Positions 7,901 through 16,153 of a stretch of DNA of 64,000 bases are shown piece after piece. How positions within the stretch are numbered: the stretch's first letter is position 1; each line of letters starts with the position of its first letter. The translations under genes and the position numbers were made by a program. A model generated the notes under the pieces. It ran no database searches and was not told the origin of the DNA. It was given only the letters and a program-made list of their open reading frames with translations. Source of the stretch: Pseudomonas_T sp032052615 (GTDB lineage Bacteria; Pseudomonadota; Gammaproteobacteria; Pseudomonadales; Pseudomonadaceae); the NCBI GenBank assembly GCA_032052615.1, contig DAMBWF010000001.1, forward strand, positions 656,522-720,521, read 5' to 3'.

Positions 7901-9709
7901 TCATGAGCGTTCGGTCAACACCCGCCCCCCGGGCTCCTCGACCCGTGGCTCGCCATGCCGGCCGGGCAGCTCCAGGGCCAGCGCGCGGGGCAGCGGAACC
8001 GGGAACGCCAGCATCCGATGGGCGAGCAGCCCGCCCCGGGCCTCCTCCGGCCTGCCGCCAGCCAGCAGGTGTTCCACTACCAAGGTCAGGCCGTGGCTGC
8101 CCGGCAGGTAGCCACGGGTGACCCGTCCCAGCCCGGGGTCGAGCCACGGGCTCAACCAGTCCACCAGTGCTTCGTTGCCCAGCGCCTCGGCGATCCAGGG
8201 CAGATAACCGGGTCGCCGGGCCATCACGGCGAGGCAGGCGCGGCGGCCCTCGCCACGGACCCGGGTCACGACCGCCAGGGCTTTCAACGGCACGCTGACG
8301 TCGGCTTCCCCTTGCGGCGCGGGTGGATCGAGCGCTTCGGGAAAGGCTTCGGGATCGATAGCGCGCGGCGACGGCAAGGCCACCGGGTGGCGGACCCCGT
8401 CGAGGCTCACCTCCACTTGGCACAGCGACTTCGGCGCGAGGCCGGAGAACCGACCGATCATCGGGTAGACCACGGGGCGGCCGCCCAGCAGCGCCGCGAC
8501 TCCCGATGGCGCGTGGGACAAAGCCGTGGCGATTTCCCGGGCGAACAGCGCGAGGGCTTCCCGTCGGGCATGGCGCGCCGTCAGGTTGATCACGATTTCG
8601 CGGTCTTCCCGTTCCGGTCCGGGGAGGCTGTGGGGCGTGTCCTCCCCGAGCAGCTCCACCTGGCTGTCGGAGAAGGGCTCCCAGTCTCGCTCGGCCAGGA
8701 GGGTCGCGCCGCGTTCCAGCAGAACCCGGGCGACACGCCGCGCCTTGTCCGGGGCATCGGGGCCCGTCACCAGGAAGGCGGCTGCGCAGCGAAAACCGTC
8801 CCGATACGTGGCTCCGATGCGGTAATGGCCGTCCGGTGGCAAGCCGCGCGCGCCTTGCACCTCGACCCGGTCGGGTCCGACCGGAGCCAGGGTGACCCGG
8901 GTGAAGTCGCCGATCACATCCGGCAGGCGGTAGGCGCGCGGGTCTTCCAACCCTTGCAGGCATCCTTCGCCGATGGCCAACGGCGTGGCCGGACAGGCGC
9001 GGTCGCCCACGGTGAAGCGCCCGTCCTCCCGGACGCACGCCCTGGCCAAGCTAGCCCCGGCGCGGCCCGCTGCCCGTTCCCAGTCGGTGAACGGGTTGCC
9101 GAGGCTCCGGGCGGTGGCGCCCAGCAGATGTCCGGCCAGCGCGCCCTGGGCGAGCCGAGCGTAGTCGTGCCACGACCAGCCGAACCCGTGGATCAGCGCC
9201 GCGCAGACCAGCGCGCCATCCGCCACGTAACCGGTCAGCACGATGTCGGCGTCCCGCTCCAGCGCCGCGACGATGCCGGGTGCCCCCAGGCGGGCCCTGG
9301 CCAATAGGCACTCGTCGGGAAAGCGGTCGCCGCTGGCGGTGTCCCGGCACGCCCGCAACGCCGCTTGCCGCGCCTTCAAGTCATCGCCGTGCAGCACGGC
9401 GACCCTCAGCGTCACTCCCGCCCGTTCGCAGGCCGCGCGCAACGCGTCGGCGCAGCCTTGCGGATCGTCCCGGGCGGCATCGCTGAGCACGCGCGGGCCG
9501 CGCGCGGGCCATGTATCCAGCAGCGGCTCGATGAGCTCGACCAGCGCCGAGCCGGGGCTCGCCTCGCCTTGGTCGGTCAGGCTTGGCGGCGGCGAGGAAT
9601 GGGTGATCACCAGGACATCCGTCTCCTCATCGCTTAAGGCCCGGGCAACGGTGAGGGGCGCGGGGCGGGGCAGGGCGGAGACACAGGCGATGCGCAGGAG
9701 ACGGGTCAT
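7901..9709 (-). CDS. AtuA-family (DUF1446) protein
   Basis: A 602-residue cytoplasmic protein of the acyclic terpene utilisation AtuA / DUF1446 family. Recognisable segments are DIVLTGYVADGALVCAALIH (family pattern for the Rossmann-like core), a GHLLGA segment, and YRLPDVIGDFTRVTL. The ATG at 9709 has GGAGTG upstream. AtuA is needed for citronellol/geraniol breakdown in Pseudomonas but has no assigned reaction. None of the other atu genes (acyl-CoA dehydrogenases, geranyl-CoA carboxylase) is nearby, so a terpene role is not supported here and a general acyl-CoA-related role is equally possible. It converges with the lipoprotein gene across the tandem repeat. Confidence 0.8.
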   Translation of the reverse strand: MTRLLRIACVSALPRPAPLTVARALSDEETDVLVITHSSPPPSLTDQGEASPGSALVELIEPLLDTWPARGPRVLSDAARDDPQGCADALRAACERAGVTLRVAVLHGDDLKARQAALRACRDTASGDRFPDECLLARARLGAPGIVAALERDADIVLTGYVADGALVCAALIHGFGWSWHDYARLAQGALAGHLLGATARSLGNPFTDWERAAGRAGASLARACVREDGRFTVGDRACPATPLAIGEGCLQGLEDPRAYRLPDVIGDFTRVTLAPVGPDRVEVQGARGLPPDGHYRIGATYRDGFRCAAAFLVTGPDAPDKARRVARVLLERGATLLAERDWEPFSDSQVELLGEDTPHSLPGPEREDREIVINLTARHARREALALFAREIATALSHAPSGVAALLGGRPVVYPMIGRFSGLAPKSLCQVEVSLDGVRHPVALPSPRAIDPEAFPEALDPPAPQGEADVSVPLKALAVVTRVRGEGRRACLAVMARRPGYLPWIAEALGNEALVDWLSPWLDPGLGRVTRGYLPGSHGLTLVVEHLLAGGRPEEARGGLLAHRMLAFPVPLPRALALELPGRHGEPRVEEPGGRVLTERS

Positions 9710-10074
9710 GGTGTCACTCCGAGCGAGGGCGAAAACAGTCCAGCACTCCGTTGGAAGCGGAAACCGGAGCGTGCGTTCACCTGGCGTGGCCGCGCCTCGG
9801 CGGTCGGCCTTGGGCGACGCGCTGCCCGAGGGGCGAGGTTGGCGCGTCGTTCGATCCAGGCCGTCCCCCAGGTCACGCCGTGGACGGCACCGGGCGGCAT
9901 GGCAGGCGGATACGCGAGGCGGCGAGGACGTTCCCGCCGGTCTGCGCTAGGCTTTCTCGCTGAATGTCCACAGTACGGTGATCCATGTTTCCCCGCTTTC
10001 GGTACGTCGCTTCGAATAGGAAAGGCCCAGGACATGCGTTAGCCTGCGACGAACGTGGACGTTCGGATCGGTCG
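9710..10074. other. divergent intergenic region, no gene seen
   Basis: Separates the AtuA-family gene (minus) from the solute-binding protein gene (plus) and must hold both promoters. I see no convincing -35/-10 pair, no repeat and no frame with gene-like codon use. Confidence 0.5.
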
Positions 10075-10899
10075 ATGCTTCTCACTTCGCGCGCATGCCT
10101 CGGGACCTTGCTGGTCCTCGGTCTTTCCCTGGCCTTGTCGCCGCCGGTCGCGGCGTTGCAGGAGGTGCACATCGGGGGTGCCCATTTCCCGCCCTACGTC
10201 ATCAAGCCCGAACAGGAGGATGCCAGCGGCTTGCTGCCGGAACTGATCGTCGCCCTCAACGCCGCCCAGCCGGACTACCGCTTCGTCATGGTTCCCACCG
10301 CCATTTCCCGGCGCTTCCGTGATTTCCAGCAGGGACGGATCGACATGGCGGTGTTCGAGAACCCGGGCTGGGGGTGGGAGGGGATCGAGGGCGCGCGCAT
10401 CGACATGGGTCTGGAGGATGCCGAGATTTACGTGGCCCGGGCGAAGGAGGGGCGGGACGAGCATTACTTCGACCAGCTCAAGGACAAGCGTCTCGCCCTC
10501 TACAGCGGCTACCACTACGGCTTCGCCCAGTTCAATTCCGACCCGGCGTACCTGAACCGGGAATTCACGACCACCAGTACCTACTCCCACGACAGCAACC
10601 TGATGATGGTGCTGCGCGACCGGGTGGACGTCGCCCTGGTCACCCGCTCCTACTTCGGCGCCTACCTGGAGGCCCATCCCGGGGAGCGCCCGCGGTTCTT
10701 ACCCTCCAAGCGGGTCGACCAGACCTACCGGCACTACGCCCTGCTGCGTCCCCAGGCACCGATCGACGCGGCGACCTTCGCCGCGTTGCTCGACCGGCTG
10801 CGGCAGAACGGTGAACTGGAGCGGATCTTCAGTCGCTACCAGATCGAGGTCAAACCGGTCGCGCGGGATACGTCAGCAGCAGGAAGTGCGCCGAATTGA
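10075..10899 (+). CDS. periplasmic solute-binding protein, SBP_bac_3 family
   Basis: Protein of 274 residues with a signal peptide (ACLGTLLVLGLSLALSPPVAA) and the two-lobed family 3 solute-binding fold. EVHIGGAHFPPYVIKPE opens lobe 1, DIAVF/DMAVFEN-type strands line the hinge, and LDRLRQNGELERIFSRYQ is the typical C-terminal helix. No ABC permease or ATPase gene is adjacent, so it is an orphan binding protein; in Pseudomonas many such proteins act as ligand sensors or are remnants of signalling systems. The ATG at 10075 puts the signal peptide at the N-terminus; the ribosome site is weak. Its last 50 bases overlap the convergent CPBP gene. Confidence 0.85.
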   Translation: MLLTSRACLGTLLVLGLSLALSPPVAALQEVHIGGAHFPPYVIKPEQEDASGLLPELIVALNAAQPDYRFVMVPTAISRRFRDFQQGRIDMAVFENPGWGWEGIEGARIDMGLEDAEIYVARAKEGRDEHYFDQLKDKRLALYSGYHYGFAQFNSDPAYLNREFTTTSTYSHDSNLMMVLRDRVDVALVTRSYFGAYLEAHPGERPRFLPSKRVDQTYRHYALLRPQAPIDAATFAALLDRLRQNGELERIFSRYQIEVKPVARDTSAAGSAPN

Positions 10900-11470
10900 C
10901 CGCCAGGTGCAAGGCCACGGGGGCGACGAGGCGCCCGCTGAATCGATAGACCCAGCCGTAACCCAGCCCCGCGCAGGCGGCCAGCGAGGCGAAGGCCAGC
11001 CCAGACGTTCCATGGGCCAGCCCGAACGGCAGGTGGGCCAGCCCGAAGAGCAGGGTCGTGACGAGCAGGGCCGGCCATTCGCCGAGCCAGCGGGACAAGC
11101 CGCTCTGCAATAGCCCCCGGAAGAACAACTCCTCCGCCAGCACCGTCATCCCCAGGTTGAGGGGCAGCCACAGCCAGAAGGCGTCGTGCCATTTTGGCCG
11201 CCACTCCACGAGGCCGAGGCCCAGCGCCAGGGAGGGCACGAGCGCCAGGGTCAGGGCGGCGCCGAACCAGGCCAGGGCCGGCCGGGTGTACTGGGGCCAG
11301 GACCCGCCCAGCCACCAGGCCAGCAAGGTAACCCCCACCAGCAACTTGTCCCAGGACAGGCGCAACGGCAGGGGCGGTGCGCCGGGGTCGAGGACGAGCG
11401 TTTCCAACAGGCGTGGCTGAAAGCCAGGGACCAAGTGAGCGGCAAGGGCGAGGCCGGTCAGCGGTACCAA
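10850..11470 (-). CDS. CPBP-family intramembrane metalloprotease (main part)
   Basis: Membrane protease of the CAAX/bacteriocin-processing (Abi, CPBP) family. The frame covers 206 residues with about six membrane helices. The catalytic motifs are present: EELFFR (glutamates and arginine of motif 1), FGLAHLPFG (motif 2 His) and HLAVNSAH (motif 3). Its first possible start in this frame is a TTG inside what should be the middle of the N-terminal region. The missing N-terminus is found in another frame directly upstream (11458-11613), so the gene appears frameshifted. The active-site half is intact; whether a shorter protein is made from the TTG is unknown. It converges with and overlaps the solute-binding protein gene. 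Confidence 0.8.
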   Translation of the reverse strand: MVPLTGLALAAHLVPGFQPRLLETLVLDPGAPPLPLRLSWDKLLVGVTLLAWWLGGSWPQYTRPALAWFGAALTLALVPSLALGLGLVEWRPKWHDAFWLWLPLNLGMTVLAEELFFRGLLQSGLSRWLGEWPALLVTTLLFGLAHLPFGLAHGTSGLAFASLAACAGLGYGWVYRFSGRLVAPVALHLAVNSAHFLLLTYPARPV

Positions 11471-11613
11471 AGACGCGTGGGCATTTGGCGGGCAGACAGC
11501 ACCCAGGCGGCGAACAGCACGCCGGCGGCCAAGCCCGATGGGGCCAGATCGCCCAGGCCGTAGCCGCAGGCGAGAGCCAGCAGGGGAAAGAGGACTTGCA
11601 AATGGAAGGGCAT
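11458..11613 (-). pseudogene. out-of-frame N-terminal segment of the CPBP protease
   Basis: Reads MPFHLQVLFPLLALACGYGL followed by 31 more residues including a second hydrophobic helix, ending in TGA at 11458-11460. Those two helices are what the downstream CPBP frame lacks, and joining them gives about 250 residues, the family's usual size. The two frames overlap by 13 bases and differ by a -1 shift. This is a one-base indel: a true mutation, a sequencing error, or (less likely, no classical slippery heptamer) programmed frameshifting. Confidence 0.65.
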
Positions 11614-11765
11614 GGGCTGTCGGGGATCGCGGAGCGGGGCGACAGTGTAGTCAGGCGGGGTAACGGCGTCCCGGTGGACGGTTGCGGGCGGGGTAGAAGA
11701 GCGGCTACCGACCCCGCTTGGCAGCGCCGACGGCCGGCGAGGTCGATGCCGTCGGCTCGTGGGCG

Positions 11766-12116
11766 TCAGGAGCCTCGGTGCTGCGGATCATGGGAGGCGG
11801 CGTGTGGCTTGCTCCGCGCCAGACGCAGCAGGGGTAGCAGGCTGAGCCCCAGCCGCAGCATGCCGAGCACGCCCCGTGGGCGGCGGCGCTTCAGCATGAG
11901 CCCCAGCAGCGAGGCGCCCACGACGCCCCAGGTGGAGGAAGGACCGACAGCCAAGGTGCTGGTAACGCCCCGGGTCGCGCCCTGCATGCGGCGTAGGGGC
12001 TGGGTGAGCAGCAGGGTTTCGTGCTGTAACTGCTGTCGATGCAGTTCCAGGCGCAAGCGTATCACCGCCTTGCGCAGGTCCCGGCGGGAGGTGAAGCGAG
12101 GTTCGGCATGGCTCAT
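11766..12116 (-). CDS. YqjK-like small protein, third gene of yqjDEK-type operon
   Basis: Protein of 116 residues. It has a basic, helical N-terminal half (RRDLRKAVIRLRLELHRQQL, likely coiled coil) and a weakly hydrophobic C-terminal half (WGVVGASLLGLMLKRR, then LGLSLLPLLRLARS). It overlaps the upstream holin-like gene by 4 bases (ATGA), which fixes the start at 12116. Position after DUF883 and DUF1469 genes matches the yqjD-yqjE-yqjK arrangement of enterobacteria. Role unknown. Confidence 0.7.
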   Translation of the reverse strand: MSHAEPRFTSRRDLRKAVIRLRLELHRQQLQHETLLLTQPLRRMQGATRGVTSTLAVGPSSTWGVVGASLLGLMLKRRRPRGVLGMLRLGLSLLPLLRLARSKPHAASHDPQHRGS

Positions 12117-12505
12117 GGCAGGAGGCGCTCCCGGTCGCGTTTCAGCTCTTCCAGCGTGGCGCTGAAGGGGGTCGATTCGTCGCGCAACTGGGCCCGCAGA
12201 CGAAGGCCGCACAGCACCGCCGCCAGGCAGTAGACGATGCACAGGCCGACGATGCCCTGCAGGCGGTAACTGTCCCAGACCACGATCATGATCAAGGTCG
12301 AAAGGCCCAGCAGCAGCAACAGGGCGAACAGCAGCGCGAGGCCGGCGAACAGCAACAGGTGCAGCGAGCGCTGCTTCTGTTCTTGCAGCTCGATGCCGAG
12401 CAGTTCGAGGTGGCTGTGCAGCAGGCCAAGGGCCGCCGCGCCGAGCCGGCGCGGCGAGGGGCCGGGGTTCACCGGCCGCCGGCCGGTTTCCATGTCCGGC
12501 ATCAT
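12113..12505 (-). CDS. phage-holin-family / DUF1469 membrane protein (YqjE type)
   Basis: Protein of 130 residues: an N-terminal amphipathic part (RRLGAAALGLLHSHLELLGI), then two transmembrane helices (about 47-70 and 77-100) and a charged C-terminus. This is the Holin-X / YqjE family, inner-membrane proteins of stationary-phase cells. It starts 1 base after the DUF883 gene and overlaps the next gene by 4 bases, so the three are one operon. Confidence 0.85.
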   Translation of the reverse strand: MMPDMETGRRPVNPGPSPRRLGAAALGLLHSHLELLGIELQEQKQRSLHLLLFAGLALLFALLLLLGLSTLIMIVVWDSYRLQGIVGLCIVYCLAAVLCGLRLRAQLRDESTPFSATLEELKRDRERLLP

Positions 12506-12506
12506 G

Positions 12507-12824
12507 TCAGCGCCGCGCGGTCAGGAGACCGAGTACGAAGCCCACGCCGGCGGCGATCCCGACGGCCTGCCAAGGGTTGCTCAGGACGTATTCCTCGGTG
12601 CTCTGGATCGCCTGCTTGCTCCGCTCGCGCACGGTCTCCTCGACGCTGTGCAGGGCCTGACGGGCGCGCTCCAGGTTCTCGTTCATGCGCATGCGCAATT
12701 CGTCGGCGTGCTCGCCCGCGAGGTCGGCGGTGCTTTCCAGCAATCGTTCCGTGTCGCGCACCAGGGTCTGGAACTCGACCACCAGTTCGTCTTGCTTGTG
12801 CTCGGTTGCGGAGGTGGACGCCAT
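12507..12824 (-). CDS. DUF883 family membrane-anchored protein (YqjD/ElaB type)
   Basis: Protein of 105 residues: a long charged amphipathic helix (residues about 10-80) and a C-terminal membrane anchor (PWQAVGIAAGVGFVLGLLTARR region, G-rich). This is the YqjD/ElaB/YgaM family; YqjD binds ribosomes at the membrane in stationary-phase E. coli. The ATG at 12824 has AAGGAGA upstream. It leads the yqjDEK-like operon. The upstream 249-bp region is shared with the divergent aceK gene. Confidence 0.88.
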   Translation of the reverse strand: MASTSATEHKQDELVVEFQTLVRDTERLLESTADLAGEHADELRMRMNENLERARQALHSVEETVRERSKQAIQSTEEYVLSNPWQAVGIAAGVGFVLGLLTARR

Positions 12825-13073
12825 GGTGTTTCTCCTTGCGAAGTGGGGACCTGTGGCTATGAGTGTCCGCTCATCGGGAAGGTTCACTCCGTTTCGCTTC
12901 GCCGCCGGCGGCCAGGCGCCAGAGAACGCGGGCCGCTTCGGCGCCAGGCGCGTCGGGTCGTGCCGGCTCGGAACCCCCGCTAGCCGCCGTGCCCGGGCGA
13001 GCCGCGACGTGTCTTTCCCTGGGCCCGGCGACTGGCTAAGCTCGCCGTTCCTTCGATCACGCGAGTACTTTCC

Positions 13074-14801
13074 ATGGCGCAACAATGGCCGGCGGCGGAC
13101 ATCGCCCGGCGAATCCTCGACGGGTTCGATGACTACCGGGAGCACTTCCGCGAGATCACCGATGGCGCCCGCGCCCGCTTCGAGAAAGCCCAGTGGCAGG
13201 AAATCCAGCGCGCCGCCGCCGCGCGGATCGCCCTCTACGAGGAAAAGGTGACGGAAGTCGGCCAGCGCCTACGGGTCACCTTCCCGGAAGCGGTGCTGCT
13301 GGACGTGCACCTGTGGCCCTTGGTGAAGAGCGCCTATATCAACCTGATCGACGTGCGCTTCGACGACGAACTGGCGGAGACCTGGTTCAACTCGATCTTC
13401 TGCACCCTGTTCAGCCATGACCTGATCAGCGATGGCTGCATGTTCATCCACACCACGCGGCCGTCCCTGCGCGCCCACGAGCGCATGCCGCAGACCCGCA
13501 GTTACCGGCCGGGCGGCGACTTGCGGGCGGCCCTGGGGGCGATCTTCGAGGACTACCGCTTCGGCTGCCCCTACGAGAACCTGGACCGAGACCTGTCCCG
13601 CCTGGAGACCCAATTGCGGGAGAACCTGCCGGACTGGGTGTGCAAGGACCCGGCGCTGACCGTCGAGCTGTTTTCCTCGACCCTCTACCGCAACAAGGGC
13701 GCCTACCTGGTGGGGCGCATCTACACCCTGGACGAGCAGTGGCCCCTGGCGATCCCCCTGCTGAACCACGAGGGGCGCGGCGTGCAGGCGGACGGGCTGA
13801 TCACCGACGAGGCGGATGTCTCGATCATCTTCTCCTTCACCCGCTCCTACTTCATGGTGGACGTGGCCATCCCGGCGGAATTCGTCGCCTTCCTCAAGCG
13901 CATCCTGCCCGGCAAGCACGTCGCCGAGCTGTACACCTCCATCGGGTTCTACAAGCATGGCAAATCGGAGTTCTACCGGGCGCTGATCAACCACCTGGCC
14001 AATACCGACGACCGCTTCGTCATGGCGCCGGGGGTGCGCGGCATGGTCATGAGCGTGTTCACGCTGCCCGGCTTCAACACCGTGTTCAAGATCATCAAGG
14101 ATCGCTTCTCGCCCTCGAAGAACGTGGATCACGCCACGGTGATCGAGAAGTACCGATTGGTGAAGCGGGTCGACCGGGTCGGACGCATGGCCGATACCCA
14201 GGAGTTCTCCGATTTCCGCTTTCCCCTGAATAAGTTCGAGCCCGACTGCCTGGCCGAGCTGCTGGAAGTGGCGCCTTCCACCGTGGCGGTGGAAGGCGAC
14301 AAGGTGCTGATCCGCCACTGCTGGACCGAGCGGCGCATGACTCCCCTCAATCTGTACCTGGAGCACGCCACCGACGCCCAGGTACGGGATGCCCTGGAAG
14401 ACTACGGCCTGGCCATCAAGCAACTGGCGGCGGCCAACATCTTCCCCGGCGACATGCTGCTGAAAAACTTCGGCGTCACCCGCCACGGCCGGGTGGTGTT
14501 CTACGACTACGACGAAATCTGCTTCCTCACCGAGGTGAACTTCCGCTACATCCCGCCGCCTCGTTATCCGGAGGACGAGATGGCCTCCGAACCCTGGTAT
14601 TCGGTGGCGCCCCATGACGTCTTTCCCGAAGAGTTCCCGCGCTTCCTGTTCGCCGACGCGGGGCAGCGCAAACTGTTCCGCGAGTTGCACGGCGAGTTGT
14701 ACGACGCCGCCTACTGGCAGGGCCTGCAAGCGGCGATCCGCGAGGGCAAGGTGATCGACGTGTTCCCCTACCGACGCAAGGATCGCCCCGAGGTCCTCTA
14801 G
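13074..14801 (+). CDS. aceK: isocitrate dehydrogenase kinase/phosphatase AceK
   Basis: Bifunctional enzyme that phosphorylates and dephosphorylates isocitrate dehydrogenase, directing isocitrate between the TCA cycle and glyoxylate shunt. The 575 residues match the usual AceK length. The regulatory domain starts ADIARRILDGFDDYREHF. The ATP loop APGVRGMVMSVFTLPGF lies near residue 317, and the protein-kinase-like lobe includes DMLLKNFGVTRHGRVVFYDYDE (about 460-480), with the catalytic Asp/Asn region. No aceA or aceB gene is adjacent, as in Pseudomonas generally. It is divergent from the yqjDEK-like operon. Confidence 0.97.
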   Translation: MAQQWPAADIARRILDGFDDYREHFREITDGARARFEKAQWQEIQRAAAARIALYEEKVTEVGQRLRVTFPEAVLLDVHLWPLVKSAYINLIDVRFDDELAETWFNSIFCTLFSHDLISDGCMFIHTTRPSLRAHERMPQTRSYRPGGDLRAALGAIFEDYRFGCPYENLDRDLSRLETQLRENLPDWVCKDPALTVELFSSTLYRNKGAYLVGRIYTLDEQWPLAIPLLNHEGRGVQADGLITDEADVSIIFSFTRSYFMVDVAIPAEFVAFLKRILPGKHVAELYTSIGFYKHGKSEFYRALINHLANTDDRFVMAPGVRGMVMSVFTLPGFNTVFKIIKDRFSPSKNVDHATVIEKYRLVKRVDRVGRMADTQEFSDFRFPLNKFEPDCLAELLEVAPSTVAVEGDKVLIRHCWTERRMTPLNLYLEHATDAQVRDALEDYGLAIKQLAAANIFPGDMLLKNFGVTRHGRVVFYDYDEICFLTEVNFRYIPPPRYPEDEMASEPWYSVAPHDVFPEEFPRFLFADAGQRKLFRELHGELYDAAYWQGLQAAIREGKVIDVFPYRRKDRPEVL

Positions 14802-14840
14802 CCCGCGCGGCGATCGCGCCTGGGCGTCGCGTTTCGCTCG

Positions 14841-14880
14841 CGCCCGGCGCGAAGATTCAGGCGCTTTCGCGCGCCGGGCG
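14841..14880. terminator. long inverted repeat spanning the MFS stop codon
   Basis: CGCCCGGCGCGAA (14841-14853) pairs with TTCGCGCGCCGGGCG (14866-14880), with only a 2-base bulge. It lies between convergent aceK and the MFS gene and includes the MFS stop at 14857-14859. There is no T tract. It may stop transcription from both sides or protect the 3' ends. Confidence 0.5.
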
Positions 14881-16050
14881 GAGGGTGCTGTCCACCTGGC
14901 CCGGCACGGTAGGCTCCGACCGTGGGGTGCCAGCGCGCACCAGCGCCCCTGCCGCGAGGAACGCGACGCCGGCGCCCGCCAGGGCCAGGCCGAGGCCGCC
15001 CGCCAGGCGGCTGCTCAGGGCCGCCAGCAACGGACCGCCCAGTTGCCCGGCGGCGAAGCCCACGGTGAGCAGGCCGATGCTGCGGCCATGGCCGTCCGGG
15101 TCCAAGGCATGGGCGTGGCGCATCGTCAGCACCATGCTCGCCAGGTAGGGCGCGCCGCACAGCAGCACCCCCAGCCCCAGTCCGGTGGCCCCCGGTAGCA
15201 GACAGGCGAGGGCGCCCAGCCCTTGCAGCCAGAGGGTCCAGGTCAGCCAGCGGCGGGTGCCCGCCGGGGTGGGGCGCCCGAGGCAGGCCAGGACCACTCC
15301 GGCGGTGGTCATCAGCCCATACCCGGGCCAGAACAAGTCCGCCAGCCAGGAGCCGTGAAAGCGCGCGCTGGCCAGTTGGGAGAGAAACGTGGCGGGAATC
15401 ACGTAGCCCAGGCCCACCAGGGTGTAGGACGCCAGCAGCGCATGAAAGCCGTGGGCCGGCACACCCTTGGCGGTGCCCGGCGCCGGATGGGGCGAAGGAG
15501 CGGGCAGGGCCGGGGCGGCCAGCACGGCCAGGACCAGGCCGGTTCCGCCATAGAGCAGCCATAGGGCCGATGCGCCCTGGGCACTCAGGTTGCTGAACAG
15601 GGCGATCAACCCGGTGAGCAGCATCCCCAGGCCTGGCCCGGCGAACACCAGCCCGCCCAGGCGTACCCGACCGGCCTGGAGGGCGACCCGCTGGCTGGCG
15701 GCGCTGATCAGTACCAGCACCCAGGCGCTGGCCACCCCGGCGGCGAAACGCAAGGCGGCGTGTTGCCAGGGGCCATGGGCCCAGGCGGAAAGAACGGTCA
15801 GCGCCACGCAGCCCCACAGCCCGCCGACCAGCCGCGCCCGCGCCCGGCGCTCACTGCCGGCGCGCAGGGCATCCATGGCGCCGGCCAGGTAGCCCAGGTA
15901 GTTGGCGGCCGCCACCAGGCCGGCGGCGGTCAGGTCGAACTGGCCTTCGGCGAGCAACAGGGGCAACTGGGGCGTCAGGCTGAAACGGCCGACGCCCATG
16001 GCGACGATCAGGGCCAGCAGGCTGGCCAGCAAAGAGGCGAAAGGGGACAT
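14857..16050 (-). CDS. YbfB/YjiJ-family MFS transporter
   Basis: Inner-membrane transporter of 397 residues with twelve hydrophobic helices. The N-terminal VAMGVGRFSLTPQLPLL and the LVAAANYLGYLAGA motif are typical of the YbfB/YjiJ branch of the major facilitator superfamily. The ATG at 16050 has GGAG 5 bases upstream. Substrate unknown. It is divergent from a LysR regulator gene, the usual arrangement for a regulator and its transporter target. Confidence 0.9.
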   Translation of the reverse strand: MSPFASLLASLLALIVAMGVGRFSLTPQLPLLLAEGQFDLTAAGLVAAANYLGYLAGAMDALRAGSERRARARLVGGLWGCVALTVLSAWAHGPWQHAALRFAAGVASAWVLVLISAASQRVALQAGRVRLGGLVFAGPGLGMLLTGLIALFSNLSAQGASALWLLYGGTGLVLAVLAAPALPAPSPHPAPGTAKGVPAHGFHALLASYTLVGLGYVIPATFLSQLASARFHGSWLADLFWPGYGLMTTAGVVLACLGRPTPAGTRRWLTWTLWLQGLGALACLLPGATGLGLGVLLCGAPYLASMVLTMRHAHALDPDGHGRSIGLLTVGFAAGQLGGPLLAALSSRLAGGLGLALAGAGVAFLAAGALVRAGTPRSEPTVPGQVDSTLRPARESA

Positions 16051-16107
16051 CGCGGCTCCGGTCGGGAAGGGATGACCCACGGTATAAGCTTGCGTTGTTC
16101 TGCAATA

Positions 16108-16134
16108 CCGAATAATAAAGAACGCCTTGTTCGG
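16108..16134. promoter_or_regulatory. nested palindromes between MFS and LysR genes
   Basis: CCGAA (16108-16112) and TTCGG (16130-16134) form the outer arms; GAAC (16120-16123) and GTTC (16129-16132) form an inner one. LysR-type regulators bind interrupted palindromes of this kind between divergent genes. The AT-rich AATAATAAAG in the middle may be a -10 region. Confidence 0.4.
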
Positions 16135-16153
16135 TTTTTCAGAGGGGTGAGCG

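Noticed and set aside
12825..13073. AlgU (sigma-22) promoter in front of the DUF883 gene
   Set aside because: A GAACCTT-like -35 is present on the minus strand but the -10 match (TCATA) is poor; too weak to list.
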